17,130 nucleotides of DNA from WANQ01 sp964448055. Lineage in GTDB: Archaea > Thermoproteota > Thermoprotei_A > Sulfolobales > WANQ01. Within the stretch, counting starts at the first letter, position 1. Each line of letters starts with the position of its first letter. Below the pieces are notes generated by a model. It did not search any database, was not told where the DNA came from, and worked only from the letters and a program-made list of their open reading frames with translations. The position numbers and the translations under genes were made by a program. The stretch spans positions 1 through 17,130 of the forward strand of contig CAYUVB010000032.1 of assembly GCA_964448055.1 (NCBI GenBank), written 5' to 3'. Positions 1 to 7,813 of this stretch are shown piece after piece.

Positions 1-198
1 TTACTCCACGAAGAGGACAAGTCATGAAGAATATATAAAAACATATACAATCATAATAGACTTTACTACGGCATTTAAGGTTGTAATATAATCTCTGATA
101 ATAGCAATTGTATTGTATGATAAAGTTTTGGTCAATAATGCTAATCTCTTCTTTAAGGTATTATTAGACTATTATCGGAGTAGTGTTAAGGCGATAGC

Positions 199-240
199 AT
201 TTATATTTCCCTATAATCCTAAAGCTGTTTGTCGAGGAAC
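199..240 (+). promoter_or_regulatory. Promoter and leader of the thiolase gene
   Basis: A TATA-like TTTATATTT (about 200-208) places initiation near 229 by the usual archaeal spacing of about 26 bases. GAGGA at 234-238 can serve as a Shine-Dalgarno for the ATG at 250. An in-frame TTG at 229 is the alternative start and would be nearly leaderless. The preceding bases 1-198 are AT-rich; no convincing gene was seen there. Confidence 0.45.
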
Positions 241-249
241 GGATTAGAT

Positions 250-1401
250 ATGAGAAGGGTTTATGTTGTTGGTGTAGGTTTAACTAAGGTATCAAGACAT
301 TATGATAAGGGGTTAAAGGAGCTATTTGCTGAAGCAGCATGGAAGGCTATTGAAGATGCAGGAAATGTTATGCCTAAAGCATTAGTTGTAGGCAATGAGA
401 CCAGCAGTAGTTTACAAGATCAAGACAATCTTGGTGCTTATTTAGCTGATTATGGAGGTTTAGGAAGAATACCAGCATTTAAAGTAGAAGCAGCATGTGG
501 TAGTGGTGGTACAGCATTCTATGTGGGGTTCTCACTAGTTGCTTCTGGGTTAGTAGATGTTGTTATGGTGGCTGGTGTCGAGAAGCTTACTGATGCACGT
601 AGCTCTACTACGACAGCAGCTTTAGCTAAAGCTGCTGAAGCAGAATATGAGTCATTCTATGGTGCAAGCTTTACGAGTCTTAATGCACTACTCATGCATT
701 ACTATATGAAAAAATACAAGGTATCACATGAAGAACTAGCTGAATGGCCGGTTATGATGCATGAAAATGCTAGCCAAAACCCATATGCTCAGTTAAGATT
801 TAAGATAACTAAAGAGCAAGTAATCACATCGAGAATAATAGCCTATCCATTGAGACTACTAGATGCGAGTCCAATAAGTGATGGTGCAGCAGCGGTAATA
901 ATAGCTTCAGAGGATGTCGCAAAGAAAATCACTGATACACCAGTTCTCGTTGCCGGTGTAGGAATGTCAACTGATAAGATATACATGGCAGGTAGAGAGC
1001 ACTTAGACAGAATGGTAGCATTAATTAATGCAGCAAAACAAGCATACAGCATGGCTAAGATAGAGCCACGTGATCTAGATGTTCTCGAAATACATGACGC
1101 CTTTAGTATACTCGGAGTAATGAGCTTAGAGGATTTGGGACTAGCTGAAAAAGGCAAAGCTGTGGAACTGTTAAATGAGGGAAGATTTCATCCAGGAGAT
1201 AAACCTACAGCTAATCCAAGCGGTGGTCTAAAGGCTCGTGGCCACCCAGTAGGTGCTACAGGAGTCTACCAAATAGCTGAAATAGCTATGCAGCTTAGAG
1301 GCGACTTCCCGGGGGTAAAAGTTTCTAATGCTGAGATAGGTCTTGCATCCAATATAGGAGGTGTCGGTACATCAATTACCGTTACAATTCTTAGGAGGTG
1401 A
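250..1401 (+). CDS. Archaeal thiolase (SCP-x-like; acetyl-CoA acetyltransferase family)
   Basis: 383 aa from the ATG at 250; an in-frame TTG at 229 would add 7 residues, but the thiolase fold normally begins at the following VYVVGVG strand. The nucleophilic cysteine lies in VEAACGSGG (Cys83), the conserved histidine in EIHDAF, and the catalytic GHPVGATG motif follows near residue 331. The C-terminal second cysteine of classical thiolases is replaced (NIGGVG), as is usual for archaeal and SCP-x members. The family condenses two acetyl-CoA to acetoacetyl-CoA; in archaea it commonly forms a complex with HMG-CoA synthase and a DUF35 protein, channelling acetoacetyl-CoA into mevalonate and lipid synthesis. 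The DUF35 gene follows directly, with its Shine-Dalgarno overlapping this stop codon. HMG-CoA synthase is not in the window and could lie upstream. Family call is firm; the precise substrate is inferred. Confidence 0.92.
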   Translation: MRRVYVVGVGLTKVSRHYDKGLKELFAEAAWKAIEDAGNVMPKALVVGNETSSSLQDQDNLGAYLADYGGLGRIPAFKVEAACGSGGTAFYVGFSLVASGLVDVVMVAGVEKLTDARSSTTTAALAKAAEAEYESFYGASFTSLNALLMHYYMKKYKVSHEELAEWPVMMHENASQNPYAQLRFKITKEQVITSRIIAYPLRLLDASPISDGAAAVIIASEDVAKKITDTPVLVAGVGMSTDKIYMAGREHLDRMVALINAAKQAYSMAKIEPRDLDVLEIHDAFSILGVMSLEDLGLAEKGKAVELLNEGRFHPGDKPTANPSGGLKARGHPVGATGVYQIAEIAMQLRGDFPGVKVSNAEIGLASNIGGVGTSITVTILRR

Positions 1402-1409
1402 TAAAGGCC

Positions 1410-1808
1410 ATGATATATCCCGCACGCATTTGGCGTGAAAGACATGCACATTATAGACTTGTAGGTGTTAAGTGTAAGAAGTGTGGAGCGGTACACTATC
1501 CTCCTAGACCAGTATGTGATAAATGTGGTTCACGTGAGTTAGAGGAGATAGAGTTACCACGTAAGGGTAAGTTGATATCATATGCAATACTACATGATCC
1601 TCCAACAGGTTATCGAGATCAAGCTCCCCTTATTATTGGAATAATAGAATTGGAAAATGGTGTAAGAGTACTAGCATCGTTGACTGATGTGAATGAGAAA
1701 GAATTAAAGATAGGTATGGAGGTAGAAGCAGTATTAAGGAGAATAAACCGCAAAGAAGAATATGGTGTCATACCATACGCATTAAAGTTTAGGCCTATTA
1801 TGATATAG
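1410..1808 (+). CDS. DUF35 Zn-ribbon/OB-fold protein, thiolase partner
   Basis: 132 aa. An N-terminal helix precedes a four-cysteine rubredoxin-like zinc ribbon (CKKC at 22-25, CDKC at 36-39), then an OB-like beta domain that includes GKLISYAILHDPPTGY and a VRVLASL strand. In archaea such proteins bridge thiolase and HMG-CoA synthase and help form the shared CoA-binding site. I chose the ATG at 1410 because AGGAGGTGAT (1393-1402) is a near-perfect Shine-Dalgarno spaced for it; the in-frame GTG at 1398 lies inside that ribosome-binding site. The RBS overlaps the thiolase stop, so the two genes should be translationally coupled and made in equal amounts. Zn binding and family are well supported; the complex is inferred from homologues. 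Confidence 0.9.
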   Translation: MIYPARIWRERHAHYRLVGVKCKKCGAVHYPPRPVCDKCGSRELEEIELPRKGKLISYAILHDPPTGYRDQAPLIIGIIELENGVRVLASLTDVNEKELKIGMEVEAVLRRINRKEEYGVIPYALKFRPIMI

Positions 1809-1815
1809 CTTATAT

Positions 1816-2238
1816 TTATGTTTCTTCTCTCTTAGCCCATTTTAATAGGTTTTCAGCATCCTCTACTGTAATTAAGGCTTGCATACGTAGTTCTTCTACA
1901 CGTTCGCTTATTTTGTCTATTCTGTAACTAGTAACACTAATTAACGGTTTCTCGCCTTCCTCACTTATTACTTCATATATTGTGTTACCATAGATATAGA
2001 ATTCGATGAAGCTGCCAGAAGGTGTTATAACCATGTAGGTTTTAGGCTTTAATGATGCTAAAGTTTCTCTAACAACGCATGCAGGACAGCCTTCAATAGT
2101 AATAACGTCATCAGGATTAATGGCTTTCACTACATCCTCATAAACATATTCAAGGTTTTGATCCTTACATACGTAATAGCACTCCGTTTCGGCTAGGTAA
2201 TATACTTCCCTCTTACTTAGTTCTAGTCTATTACCCAT
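1816..2238 (-). CDS. Uncharacterised archaeal protein, 140 aa
   Basis: I do not recognise the family. The protein looks soluble, with mixed alpha/beta composition, an ECYYVC cysteine pair near the N-terminus and a CPAC motif in the middle, which could be a redox or metal site, then a C-terminal helical region (KISERVEELRMQ onward). It ends 7 bases from the convergent DUF35 gene. Starts at 2271, 2262 and 2238 are all in frame. I prefer 2238 because a palindromic TATA box at 2270-2277 overlaps the 2271 codon and would place transcription initiation near 2247. The gene diverges from R15P isomerase across that box, so the two may be expressed together. That they share a pathway is only a guess. 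Confidence 0.75.
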   Translation of the reverse strand: MGNRLELSKREVYYLAETECYYVCKDQNLEYVYEDVVKAINPDDVITIEGCPACVVRETLASLKPKTYMVITPSGSFIEFYIYGNTIYEVISEEGEKPLISVTSYRIDKISERVEELRMQALITVEDAENLLKWAKREET

Positions 2239-2269
2239 ATCTGCCGCCACAATATTGTGCATAACTATC

Positions 2270-2277
2270 ATTTAAAT
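2270..2277. promoter_or_regulatory. Palindromic TATA box between divergent genes
   Basis: ATTTAAAT is a perfect 8-base palindrome. It fits a TBP site directing plus-strand initiation near 2300, with R15P isomerase starting at 2332, and minus-strand initiation near 2247, with the 140-aa gene starting at 2238. Both distances are normal for archaeal promoters. Confidence 0.45.
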
Positions 2278-2331
2278 ATCCTAGATCTGCTACATATTAG
2301 TGCAGTACTTGACTTTAGAGGACAAGGATCT

Positions 2332-3300
2332 ATGCATATACCTAGAGAGGTCTTACAGATAGCAGAAGATATTAAGACCATGAGGATTCGTGGTGCTGGT
2401 AAAATAGCACGTAGTGCTGCAAAAGCATTAATGATTGCTGCAGAGAAATATCGTGGCCCAGTAGCAGAGTTCAAAGAGTATATGGAGAAGGTTTCACGGA
2501 TAATATTGAATACACGTCCAACAGCTGTTAGTCTTCCGAATGCTGTTATGTACGTAATGACCAGGTTACGTAAAGCAGAGGGAGATCTATCCGATCTTAA
2601 ACAAGTGGTAATAAGTTCTGCTAAGGAATTCATAGATAAAAGCCTTGAAGCTGTTAAGAAAATAGCTGAGTATGGCGCTAAAATGATAAATGATGGTGAC
2701 GTAATAATAACTCATTGCCATAGTACAGCAGCGGTCTCGATAATAATAGAAGCACATAAACAAGGTAAGAGGGTAAAAGTATACTCTGATGAAACGAGAC
2801 CTAAGTTCCAGGGAAGAATAACAAGTACACAACTAGCCGAAGCAGGTGTAGACGTAACACTTGTACCCGATTCAGCTATGAGGCTTATGGTTAGGAAAGC
2901 CGATAAAGTTATAGTTGGAGCGGATGCTATTGCTAGCAATGGAGCATTAGTAAACAAGATTGGCACAAGTCAACTTGCCTTAGCAGCGCATGAAGCAGGT
3001 GTAGTATTTCTGGTTGCTGCCGAGACATACAAGTTCAGCCCTACGACATTCATCGGTGAGTTAGTAAAAATAGAGCTAAGAGAACCAACAGAGATAGTAA
3101 GTAAGGAATGGCTTGAAGCTAATCCAGGTATACGCATACTTAATCCATCATTTGATGTAACACCACCTGAATATATAAGTGCAATTATAACAGAGCTTGG
3201 AGTAATACCTCCTCATGCAGCAGTACTAATATTAACCGAGAGCTTTGGTTGGGCTTTACAAGAATATGCTATGAAAGGTATTGAGGAAAGCGAAGAATAA
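2332..3300 (+). CDS. Ribose-1,5-bisphosphate isomerase (eIF2B-like family)
   Basis: 322 aa from the ATG at 2332, the usual length of archaeal R15P isomerases; the frame stays open upstream to 2257 but those residues do not resemble the family. GAGGACAAGG (about 2318-2327) precedes the ATG. Family marks are the N-terminal RIRGAGKIARSAAKAL, the ITHCHSTAAV motif with Cys129, and VIVGADAIASNGALVNKIGT with Asp198. The Cys-Asp spacing of 69 equals that of the catalytic Cys133/Asp202 pair I recall for the Thermococcus kodakarensis enzyme. It converts ribose-1,5-bisphosphate to ribulose-1,5-bisphosphate between AMP phosphorylase and form III RuBisCO in the archaeal AMP/nucleoside degradation pathway. 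Neither partner gene is in the window. Relatives are often labelled aIF2B, but the Cys/Asp pair favours the isomerase. Confidence 0.9.
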   Translation: MHIPREVLQIAEDIKTMRIRGAGKIARSAAKALMIAAEKYRGPVAEFKEYMEKVSRIILNTRPTAVSLPNAVMYVMTRLRKAEGDLSDLKQVVISSAKEFIDKSLEAVKKIAEYGAKMINDGDVIITHCHSTAAVSIIIEAHKQGKRVKVYSDETRPKFQGRITSTQLAEAGVDVTLVPDSAMRLMVRKADKVIVGADAIASNGALVNKIGTSQLALAAHEAGVVFLVAAETYKFSPTTFIGELVKIELREPTEIVSKEWLEANPGIRILNPSFDVTPPEYISAIITELGVIPPHAAVLILTESFGWALQEYAMKGIEESEE

Positions 3301-3314
3301 CTGATAATATTATA

Positions 3315-3323
3315 CTTTAAAAA
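3315..3323 (+). promoter_or_regulatory. TATA box of the plus-strand C/D sRNA
   Basis: CTTTAAAAA is centred near 3319, so initiation is expected near 3345. That is a few bases before the C box at 3350, as expected for an independently transcribed archaeal C/D sRNA. Confidence 0.45.
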
Positions 3324-3344
3324 TAAGGTTAGCACAGTAGAACT

Positions 3345-3410
3345 ATGGTGTGATGAAAAGGGTATAGCAGAACCGTTGGATTGGGATGTAGAGGCTGAGC
3401 TACGCTGACC
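3345..3410 (+). ncRNA. C/D box sRNA candidate with a tRNA-directed guide
   Basis: Box C is GTGATGA (3350-3356), matching RUGAUGA. Box D is CTGA (3405-3408). Internal boxes are weaker: D' CAGA (3368-3371) and C' GGGATGT (3383-3389). The 13 bases directly 5' of box D (3392-3404, AGGCTGAGCTACG) are a perfect complement of the acceptor/D-arm junction of the tRNA-Lys encoded at 12402-12414. By the box D plus five rule this selects G10 of the tRNA for 2'-O-methylation. A second CTGA (3395-3398) lies inside this guide and could be read as box D instead. A well-spaced TATA box lies upstream. The terminal stem is weak (GG 3347-3348 with CC 3409-3410). No protein-coding reading frame accounts for the segment. 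Confidence 0.6.
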
Positions 3411-3444
3411 ACCCACTTATAAGTCGATAAGATTATTGGGAAAA

Positions 3445-3506
3445 CTCTCAGTTAGGCCTGCGTTACCTCATCCCTTAATAGTCGGAAGGATTAGGCTTCA
3501 TCATAT
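3445..3506 (-). ncRNA. C/D box sRNA candidate, minus strand
   Basis: Read on the minus strand: box C ATGATGA (3504-3498), a 12-base guide AGCCTAATCCTT, D' CCGA (3485-3482), an 8-base spacer, C' GGATGAG (3473-3467), a second guide of about 15 bases ending GCAGGCCTAA, and box D CTGA (3451-3448). Box C and box D match consensus; the internal boxes differ at one or two positions, as is common. The total of 57 nt is typical. A TTTAAG element upstream on the minus strand (about 3531-3526) would place initiation near 3503, at the start of the RNA. Targets are not established; the first guide contains CTAATCC, complementary to the GGATTAG motif of 16S rRNA, but only over 7 bases. Confidence 0.6.
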
Positions 3507-3527
3507 ACATGTTGGTTAGCGTTAGCT

Positions 3528-3553
3528 TAAACTCCTACTCTAAACTCCTACTC
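3528..3553. repeat. Tandem 13-bp repeat at the promoter between an sRNA and a gene
   Basis: TAAACTCCTACTC occurs twice with no spacing (3528-3540, 3541-3553). On the minus strand each copy reads GAGTAGGAGTTTA, a purine-rich BRE-like stretch leading into a TATA-like TTTA. The inner copy continues into GTTTAAGC (3532-3525), the likely TATA of the minus-strand sRNA. The plus-strand reading GCTTAAAC could serve the gene starting at 3579. Confidence 0.7.
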
Positions 3554-3578
3554 CCATGCTAATAAGGTGTGTAATAGA

Positions 3579-4274
3579 ATGGTATATAAACTTCTAAGAA
3601 TTATTAAGGACGTGTTGTCAGGGCGTAGAGTTCTCCTAGTATCTGATTATGCTTCAGCTAACATGGTTTTCCTTTATGAGGTAGCGTTATCCTATGTGAA
3701 AGAGAAGCAAGGAACAATAGGTATTGTTGAGGGATTACCTATACGTATAGACTTGCTTGAGGAAATGGCTGAGATTAAGGGTCTTGAAAAAGAGTTTTCA
3801 CGTATAGTGGTGCTTAAGCCTGGGTTCAAGCCAACTATACCAGTACTAGTTTATGGTGCTGATCAGCTAGCTTATGATGATCTAGTAAAGCTTTCAGCCA
3901 AGACTATATTTGCTACATCATATAAGTCGGGTAAACTGCCTAAACTTTTGCGTGCACGAGTTGCTCGATTGGTTAAGGTAGACAACGAATACATTCTCCA
4001 CTATGGGTATAGTAGAACACGTTTACGTATATCAGTAAGTGGTATAGAAGTCCTAGAAAGTATACCTAAAGGAATTATGGGTAAGGCAATAGAGGAGTTA
4101 ATGAAGGCTCTTGCAGAATATGGTCCCATAACACATAAGGATGCAGTATATGTCTTGATGGGCTCGTTAGGTATTGATAAAAAGCAGGCTCAGCACCTAT
4201 TGCGAGAACTCGTAATTAAAAGATATATTAGGATAGAAGGAGGCTATATTATAGTAGAAGATTATTCAATGTAA
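3579..4274 (+). CDS. Uncharacterised protein with C-terminal winged-helix-like region
   Basis: 231 aa from the ATG at 3579; AAGGTG (3565-3569) is a suitable Shine-Dalgarno, and the in-frame GTG at 3567 lies within it. Residues 1-110 read as an alternating beta/alpha domain (RRVLLVSDYASANMVFLYEV, RIVVLKP, TIPVLVYGADQLAYDDL) with the layout of a RecA/KaiC-like fold, but no Walker A GKT/S sequence is visible, so any nucleotide role is doubtful. The last 70 residues (IEELMKALAEYGPITHKDAV, then a helix and RYIRIEGGYIIVED) look like a winged helix-turn-helix. The 3' end overlaps the convergent leuS by 13 bases. A DNA- or RNA-associated role is a guess from the winged-helix pattern. Confidence 0.75.
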   Translation: MVYKLLRIIKDVLSGRRVLLVSDYASANMVFLYEVALSYVKEKQGTIGIVEGLPIRIDLLEEMAEIKGLEKEFSRIVVLKPGFKPTIPVLVYGADQLAYDDLVKLSAKTIFATSYKSGKLPKLLRARVARLVKVDNEYILHYGYSRTRLRISVSGIEVLESIPKGIMGKAIEELMKALAEYGPITHKDAVYVLMGSLGIDKKQAQHLLRELVIKRYIRIEGGYIIVEDYSM

Positions 4275-7200
4275 ATAGCTGGTTTAAATGGCATCGCCAG
4301 TTTCTTCTTACCACCCATGTCTGGTGCGTTAGGATCATTACTACGATATACTATGACATCTTTTACACCGATAACTTGTGCTATATAGCTCTTAGATTCC
4401 GTTAATACGCTGAATTCATCTATTGTTTTCCCAAGTAAGTGTCTCCTTATGTGTGGTGGTATTTCTGCAGCAAGATCATAGAGTCTCTTAGCTGTTTTCG
4501 CGAAGCGTTTCTTATCCTTAACTTTAGCTAGTGCTGTTTTCATGAATTCTTTAAGTGGCTTATTTTCTTCTACAGCTCTAATAGCGTCTCGTAGTATTTC
4601 GTAGTCTTGTTCATCTGCTACATATAATACTATTCTGGTTGGTTTAGCCTTTGTGACCTTAAGTATCTCTCTTACATCGTCTATTACTCTATCAACGTAC
4701 TCCTCTTCGGCTTCAACATCTATGTTTATGTACTTGTTGATAACCTTAGGCCATTCAGCAAGTGATACATAGCCTTCCTTACCAATAGTATGCCATAGCT
4801 CTTCAGCTAGATGCGGTATTACTGGTGCTACCAGTCTTATCCAAACATCTATTATGTATGATAGTATCCATGCAATAGTATTCCTTCGTACGGGGTCGTT
4901 TAATTCTTCCTTAATTCTTTCAACATATCTTCTAACGTCTTTGTCTATGATGTATATGGCGGTGTTTGCAGCATCCCTAAACCTTAAGTTCTCCATAGCC
5001 TCTGTTATTGATGATATATGTCTCTGCATTCTACTAAGTATCCATTTATCGGGTCTCCTTAATTCAATAGAGTTTTCATCTACTTTTACAGATGAAGCTA
5101 CACTGTGAAGTTCAAGTATTGTATCTTTAAATTTTCTAAGCCTCTCTAGGACGCTTTCAACTAATTCATCAGTGAAGTCGGCATCCTGACCCACTTCTGA
5201 GGAAAGTATAACTGTTGCTCTAACGGTATCTGGTCCATATAGATAGTTCATTATCCTTAACGGTATAACGTTGCCAAGGCTTTTGCTCATCTTATGCCCT
5301 CTTATTAAGAGCCAGCCGTTAACAGCTATTTGCCTAGGCCATTTATCTTCTGGGAATATTGCTGTATGATTGTATATGAAGAATGTTAGATGGTTTGGAA
5401 TAAGGTCTTTTGCACTATGCCTTGAGTCAAGTGGATACCAGTAATTGAATTCTTCTCTGAGATCTTCTAACACCTCTACTGGTATACCGGTTCTCCTTGA
5501 AACTTCTTTTACATCACCTTTACCTAGCATTACATAGTCCCAGAACTCGTAAGTTAACTGTTCTGCACGTAACTTATACTTTTTTATCTTATGTGATACC
5601 GTATAGTAGGCCATGTATATTGTAGAATCACTTAAACTCTCTATAACCCATCCAGGCGCCCATGGCAGTTCTGTTCCAAGGCCACGAGTACGTGCACATG
5701 CTCTACGTTGAACCCACTCAATGGTATATTTGAAATCACTTCGATACTCGGATGGAACTATTCTCATTTTTTCTAATGCCTTTCTAGCATATTCTTTCCA
5801 TTCAGGGTTGCCGTAGTCTATGAACCATTGATCTTCTAGTATTTTGACTACTATTTCTGTTCCACAACGACAATATACTGGCTTGTTCATTATTTCATAC
5901 ATTGTGTCAGCATAACCTGATTCCTTAAGCCATTTGGCAACATTATCTCTTGCTTCACTTACTGGTCTACCTGCAATCCATGTTTTGACTGTACCAATTA
6001 TATATCTACGTACATTATCCGGTAAATCTTTTGCAACGTATTTGATTATATCTTCCCTCATAACACCGTATTTGAATTCTGCACCATAGACTTCCTTGGT
6101 AGCTTCATCAAGTTTTTCATGTTCTTCTTGGCTTTTAATACCCATTTTCTCTACTACTTCAACTGCTGGAAGCTCTCCATAACCCTTAACCCTTATAAGA
6201 GGCCTTGGCTTTAATTCTTCTCTTCCAACATTATATCTTCTCAGCACATCATCTGTTAAGTTAAGAATAGCTGCGTAATCATATGGGGCGTGTGCTGGAA
6301 CACTCATAACAATACCAGTACCAGTATCTGGATCCACGAATGTTGCTGGGAGAATTGCTACTTTTTCACCTGTAACTGGATTACGTAATCTTTTGCCAAG
6401 TAATTTCTCTCCAGGGATCTTCTCTACTACTTCTACATGTCTCTTTTGAAACTTTAACTTATATGCGGCACGACTGCTTGTAATCCATATATTACCATCT
6501 ACCTTAATCTTAACGTAGTCAGCATTAGGGTTTACCCATATATTTGTTACACCAAATACTGTCTCTGGTCTTAGTGTTGCAGCTGGATATATGACCCCTT
6601 CATCGTCTTCGAAGAATATAAGTGTCCATTCACCTATTTCTGGTTCTACATCGTCCTTAGTGTCATGCATTCCTACAGGCATATTATGTTTAGGACACCA
6701 TCCTACTGGATGAGTTCCTTTTATAAGATATCCTTTCTGCCTAAGTTTCTCGAACTGCCATCTAATAAAGGCCTTGAATTGTAGGTCAATTGTTGTAAAC
6801 TCTCGACGCCAATCAATACTATATCCTGTCTCTATGAGTGAAATCTTCGAGATCATGTGGAAGTATTTTGCCATTGTTAATGGATCTGACAGTTTAGGGA
6901 TAATATCATCTGGTATACCATAGACTCGCTTGAATAGATCTAGAAGCTTTTCATCACCTGCGGCTACAGCTTCAGCCATTGCAAGTACTGGTGTACCGGT
7001 ATAATGGAATCCCATTGGAAATAAGACGTTGTATCCTTGCATACGCTTAAAGCGAGCATAGACGTCTGTGACGGTATATGTTCTTGCATGACCCATATGG
7101 GATGGACCGTTAGGGTACGGGAATGCTGCCGTTAGGAAGAACTTAGGTTTACCAGGTTTTGGATCTGCTTCAAATATTTTGTCTTCAGCCCACTTTTTCT

Positions 7201-7303
7201 GCCACTTGAGCGCTATGTCAATTAGATATTTAGCAAATTCGTTGTGTGGTTTAACATATATGTTCATACGTGGTTCAACAATACTTGGTCCCTCATCATT
7301 CAT
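4262..7303 (-). CDS. leuS: Leucyl-tRNA synthetase, archaeal type
   Basis: 1013 aa, somewhat longer than the roughly 950-970 aa typical of archaeal LeuRS. This class Ia synthetase charges tRNA-Leu with leucine in the cytoplasm. The HIGH motif is HMGH (69-72) in YPNGPSHMGHARTYTVTDVY; KMSKS lies at 671-675. Between them are the CP1 editing region, with a T-rich ATLRPETVFG segment and GTGIVMSVPAHAPYDYAAI, and zinc-like cysteine pairs (WCPKH; YCRC). The alpha-helical anticodon-binding domain follows (about 740-880), then a C-terminal extension rich in Lys that in archaeal enzymes contacts the tRNA-Leu long variable arm. The ATG at 7303 is supported by GGTGATC 5 bases upstream; the alternative Met13 has no such site. 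The 3' end overlaps the convergent gene by 13 bases. Confidence 0.98.
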   Translation of the reverse strand: MNDEGPSIVEPRMNIYVKPHNEFAKYLIDIALKWQKKWAEDKIFEADPKPGKPKFFLTAAFPYPNGPSHMGHARTYTVTDVYARFKRMQGYNVLFPMGFHYTGTPVLAMAEAVAAGDEKLLDLFKRVYGIPDDIIPKLSDPLTMAKYFHMISKISLIETGYSIDWRREFTTIDLQFKAFIRWQFEKLRQKGYLIKGTHPVGWCPKHNMPVGMHDTKDDVEPEIGEWTLIFFEDDEGVIYPAATLRPETVFGVTNIWVNPNADYVKIKVDGNIWITSSRAAYKLKFQKRHVEVVEKIPGEKLLGKRLRNPVTGEKVAILPATFVDPDTGTGIVMSVPAHAPYDYAAILNLTDDVLRRYNVGREELKPRPLIRVKGYGELPAVEVVEKMGIKSQEEHEKLDEATKEVYGAEFKYGVMREDIIKYVAKDLPDNVRRYIIGTVKTWIAGRPVSEARDNVAKWLKESGYADTMYEIMNKPVYCRCGTEIVVKILEDQWFIDYGNPEWKEYARKALEKMRIVPSEYRSDFKYTIEWVQRRACARTRGLGTELPWAPGWVIESLSDSTIYMAYYTVSHKIKKYKLRAEQLTYEFWDYVMLGKGDVKEVSRRTGIPVEVLEDLREEFNYWYPLDSRHSAKDLIPNHLTFFIYNHTAIFPEDKWPRQIAVNGWLLIRGHKMSKSLGNVIPLRIMNYLYGPDTVRATVILSSEVGQDADFTDELVESVLERLRKFKDTILELHSVASSVKVDENSIELRRPDKWILSRMQRHISSITEAMENLRFRDAANTAIYIIDKDVRRYVERIKEELNDPVRRNTIAWILSYIIDVWIRLVAPVIPHLAEELWHTIGKEGYVSLAEWPKVINKYINIDVEAEEEYVDRVIDDVREILKVTKAKPTRIVLYVADEQDYEILRDAIRAVEENKPLKEFMKTALAKVKDKKRFAKTAKRLYDLAAEIPPHIRRHLLGKTIDEFSVLTESKSYIAQVIGVKDVIVYRSNDPNAPDMGGKKKLAMPFKPAIYIE

Positions 7304-7440
7304 TGAAGATCACCGCATATTAAATATTTCCCCTACTGTACAAAGCTACGACTACTATGTACTAGTTCTTAAGCCTTAGCACATACATTAGGTACTTCAT
7401 TAGGATAGAGGTTATTTATGCTAAACCATAACATGTTAAA

Positions 7441-7659
7441 CTATGTCTTAAACCTCCATCTTTCAGCTTTCTCTTCCTTCTTTCTAAGTTTTTTCAATTC
7501 TTTATAATGTTTCTTACATAAATAAACTCTGCCATGTATTTGCTTAAGTTTATACCCTTGACTTTCCAGCACTTTAGCTTCAACATAGCTAACAGAGTAT
7601 TCAGCATTATTACCACATCCTTCAACGCCACATTGTTCTCCTTTTGCAACCCTACCCAT
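7441..7659 (-). CDS. Small basic zinc-finger protein, 72 aa
   Basis: The likely zinc ligands are Cys10, Cys15, Cys48 and His51 (CGVEGC and LCKKH), a treble-clef-like arrangement, followed by a highly basic tail (KELKKLRKKEEKAERWRFK). Such composition suggests nucleic-acid or ribosome binding. I recognise it only as a small conserved-looking archaeal protein with no known function. GAGGTG lies 6 bases before the ATG, and an AATTTAAATT TATA box sits near 7691-7700, so the gene has its own promoter. It is upstream of leuS on the same strand across a 137-base gap. Confidence 0.8.
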   Translation of the reverse strand: MGRVAKGEQCGVEGCGNNAEYSVSYVEAKVLESQGYKLKQIHGRVYLCKKHYKELKKLRKKEEKAERWRFKT

Positions 7660-7813
7660 TATTACACCTCTACATACAATTTATCCTGGAACAATTTAAA
7701 TTACGCTTATCTCGAGACATTATATTGTATTTTAGCTAAAGCATTGATGTATACAAAGGATTAGGCCTTAGTATTTTTACACCATATCAAAACTATATAC
7801 TAGCTGGACTAAA

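Noticed and set aside
1..92. Possible C-terminal end of a plus-strand gene (frames open to 27, 38 or 92).
   Set aside because: All three frames give short, unremarkable peptides and none can be chosen without upstream sequence.
843..1157. Long open frames antisense to real genes, for example within the thiolase, R15P isomerase and TBP genes.
   Set aside because: They lie opposite confidently identified genes, lack ribosome-binding sites and show no protein-family character.
3340..3420. Minus strand contains TAGCTCAGCC, resembling a tRNA D-arm.
   Set aside because: No acceptor pairing, anticodon arm or T-arm follows; the likeness is explained by a guide complementary to tRNA.
7758..7767. AGGATTAGGC also present at 3487-3496.
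   Set aside because: A single 10-base match in AT-rich spacers with no shared context; probably chance.
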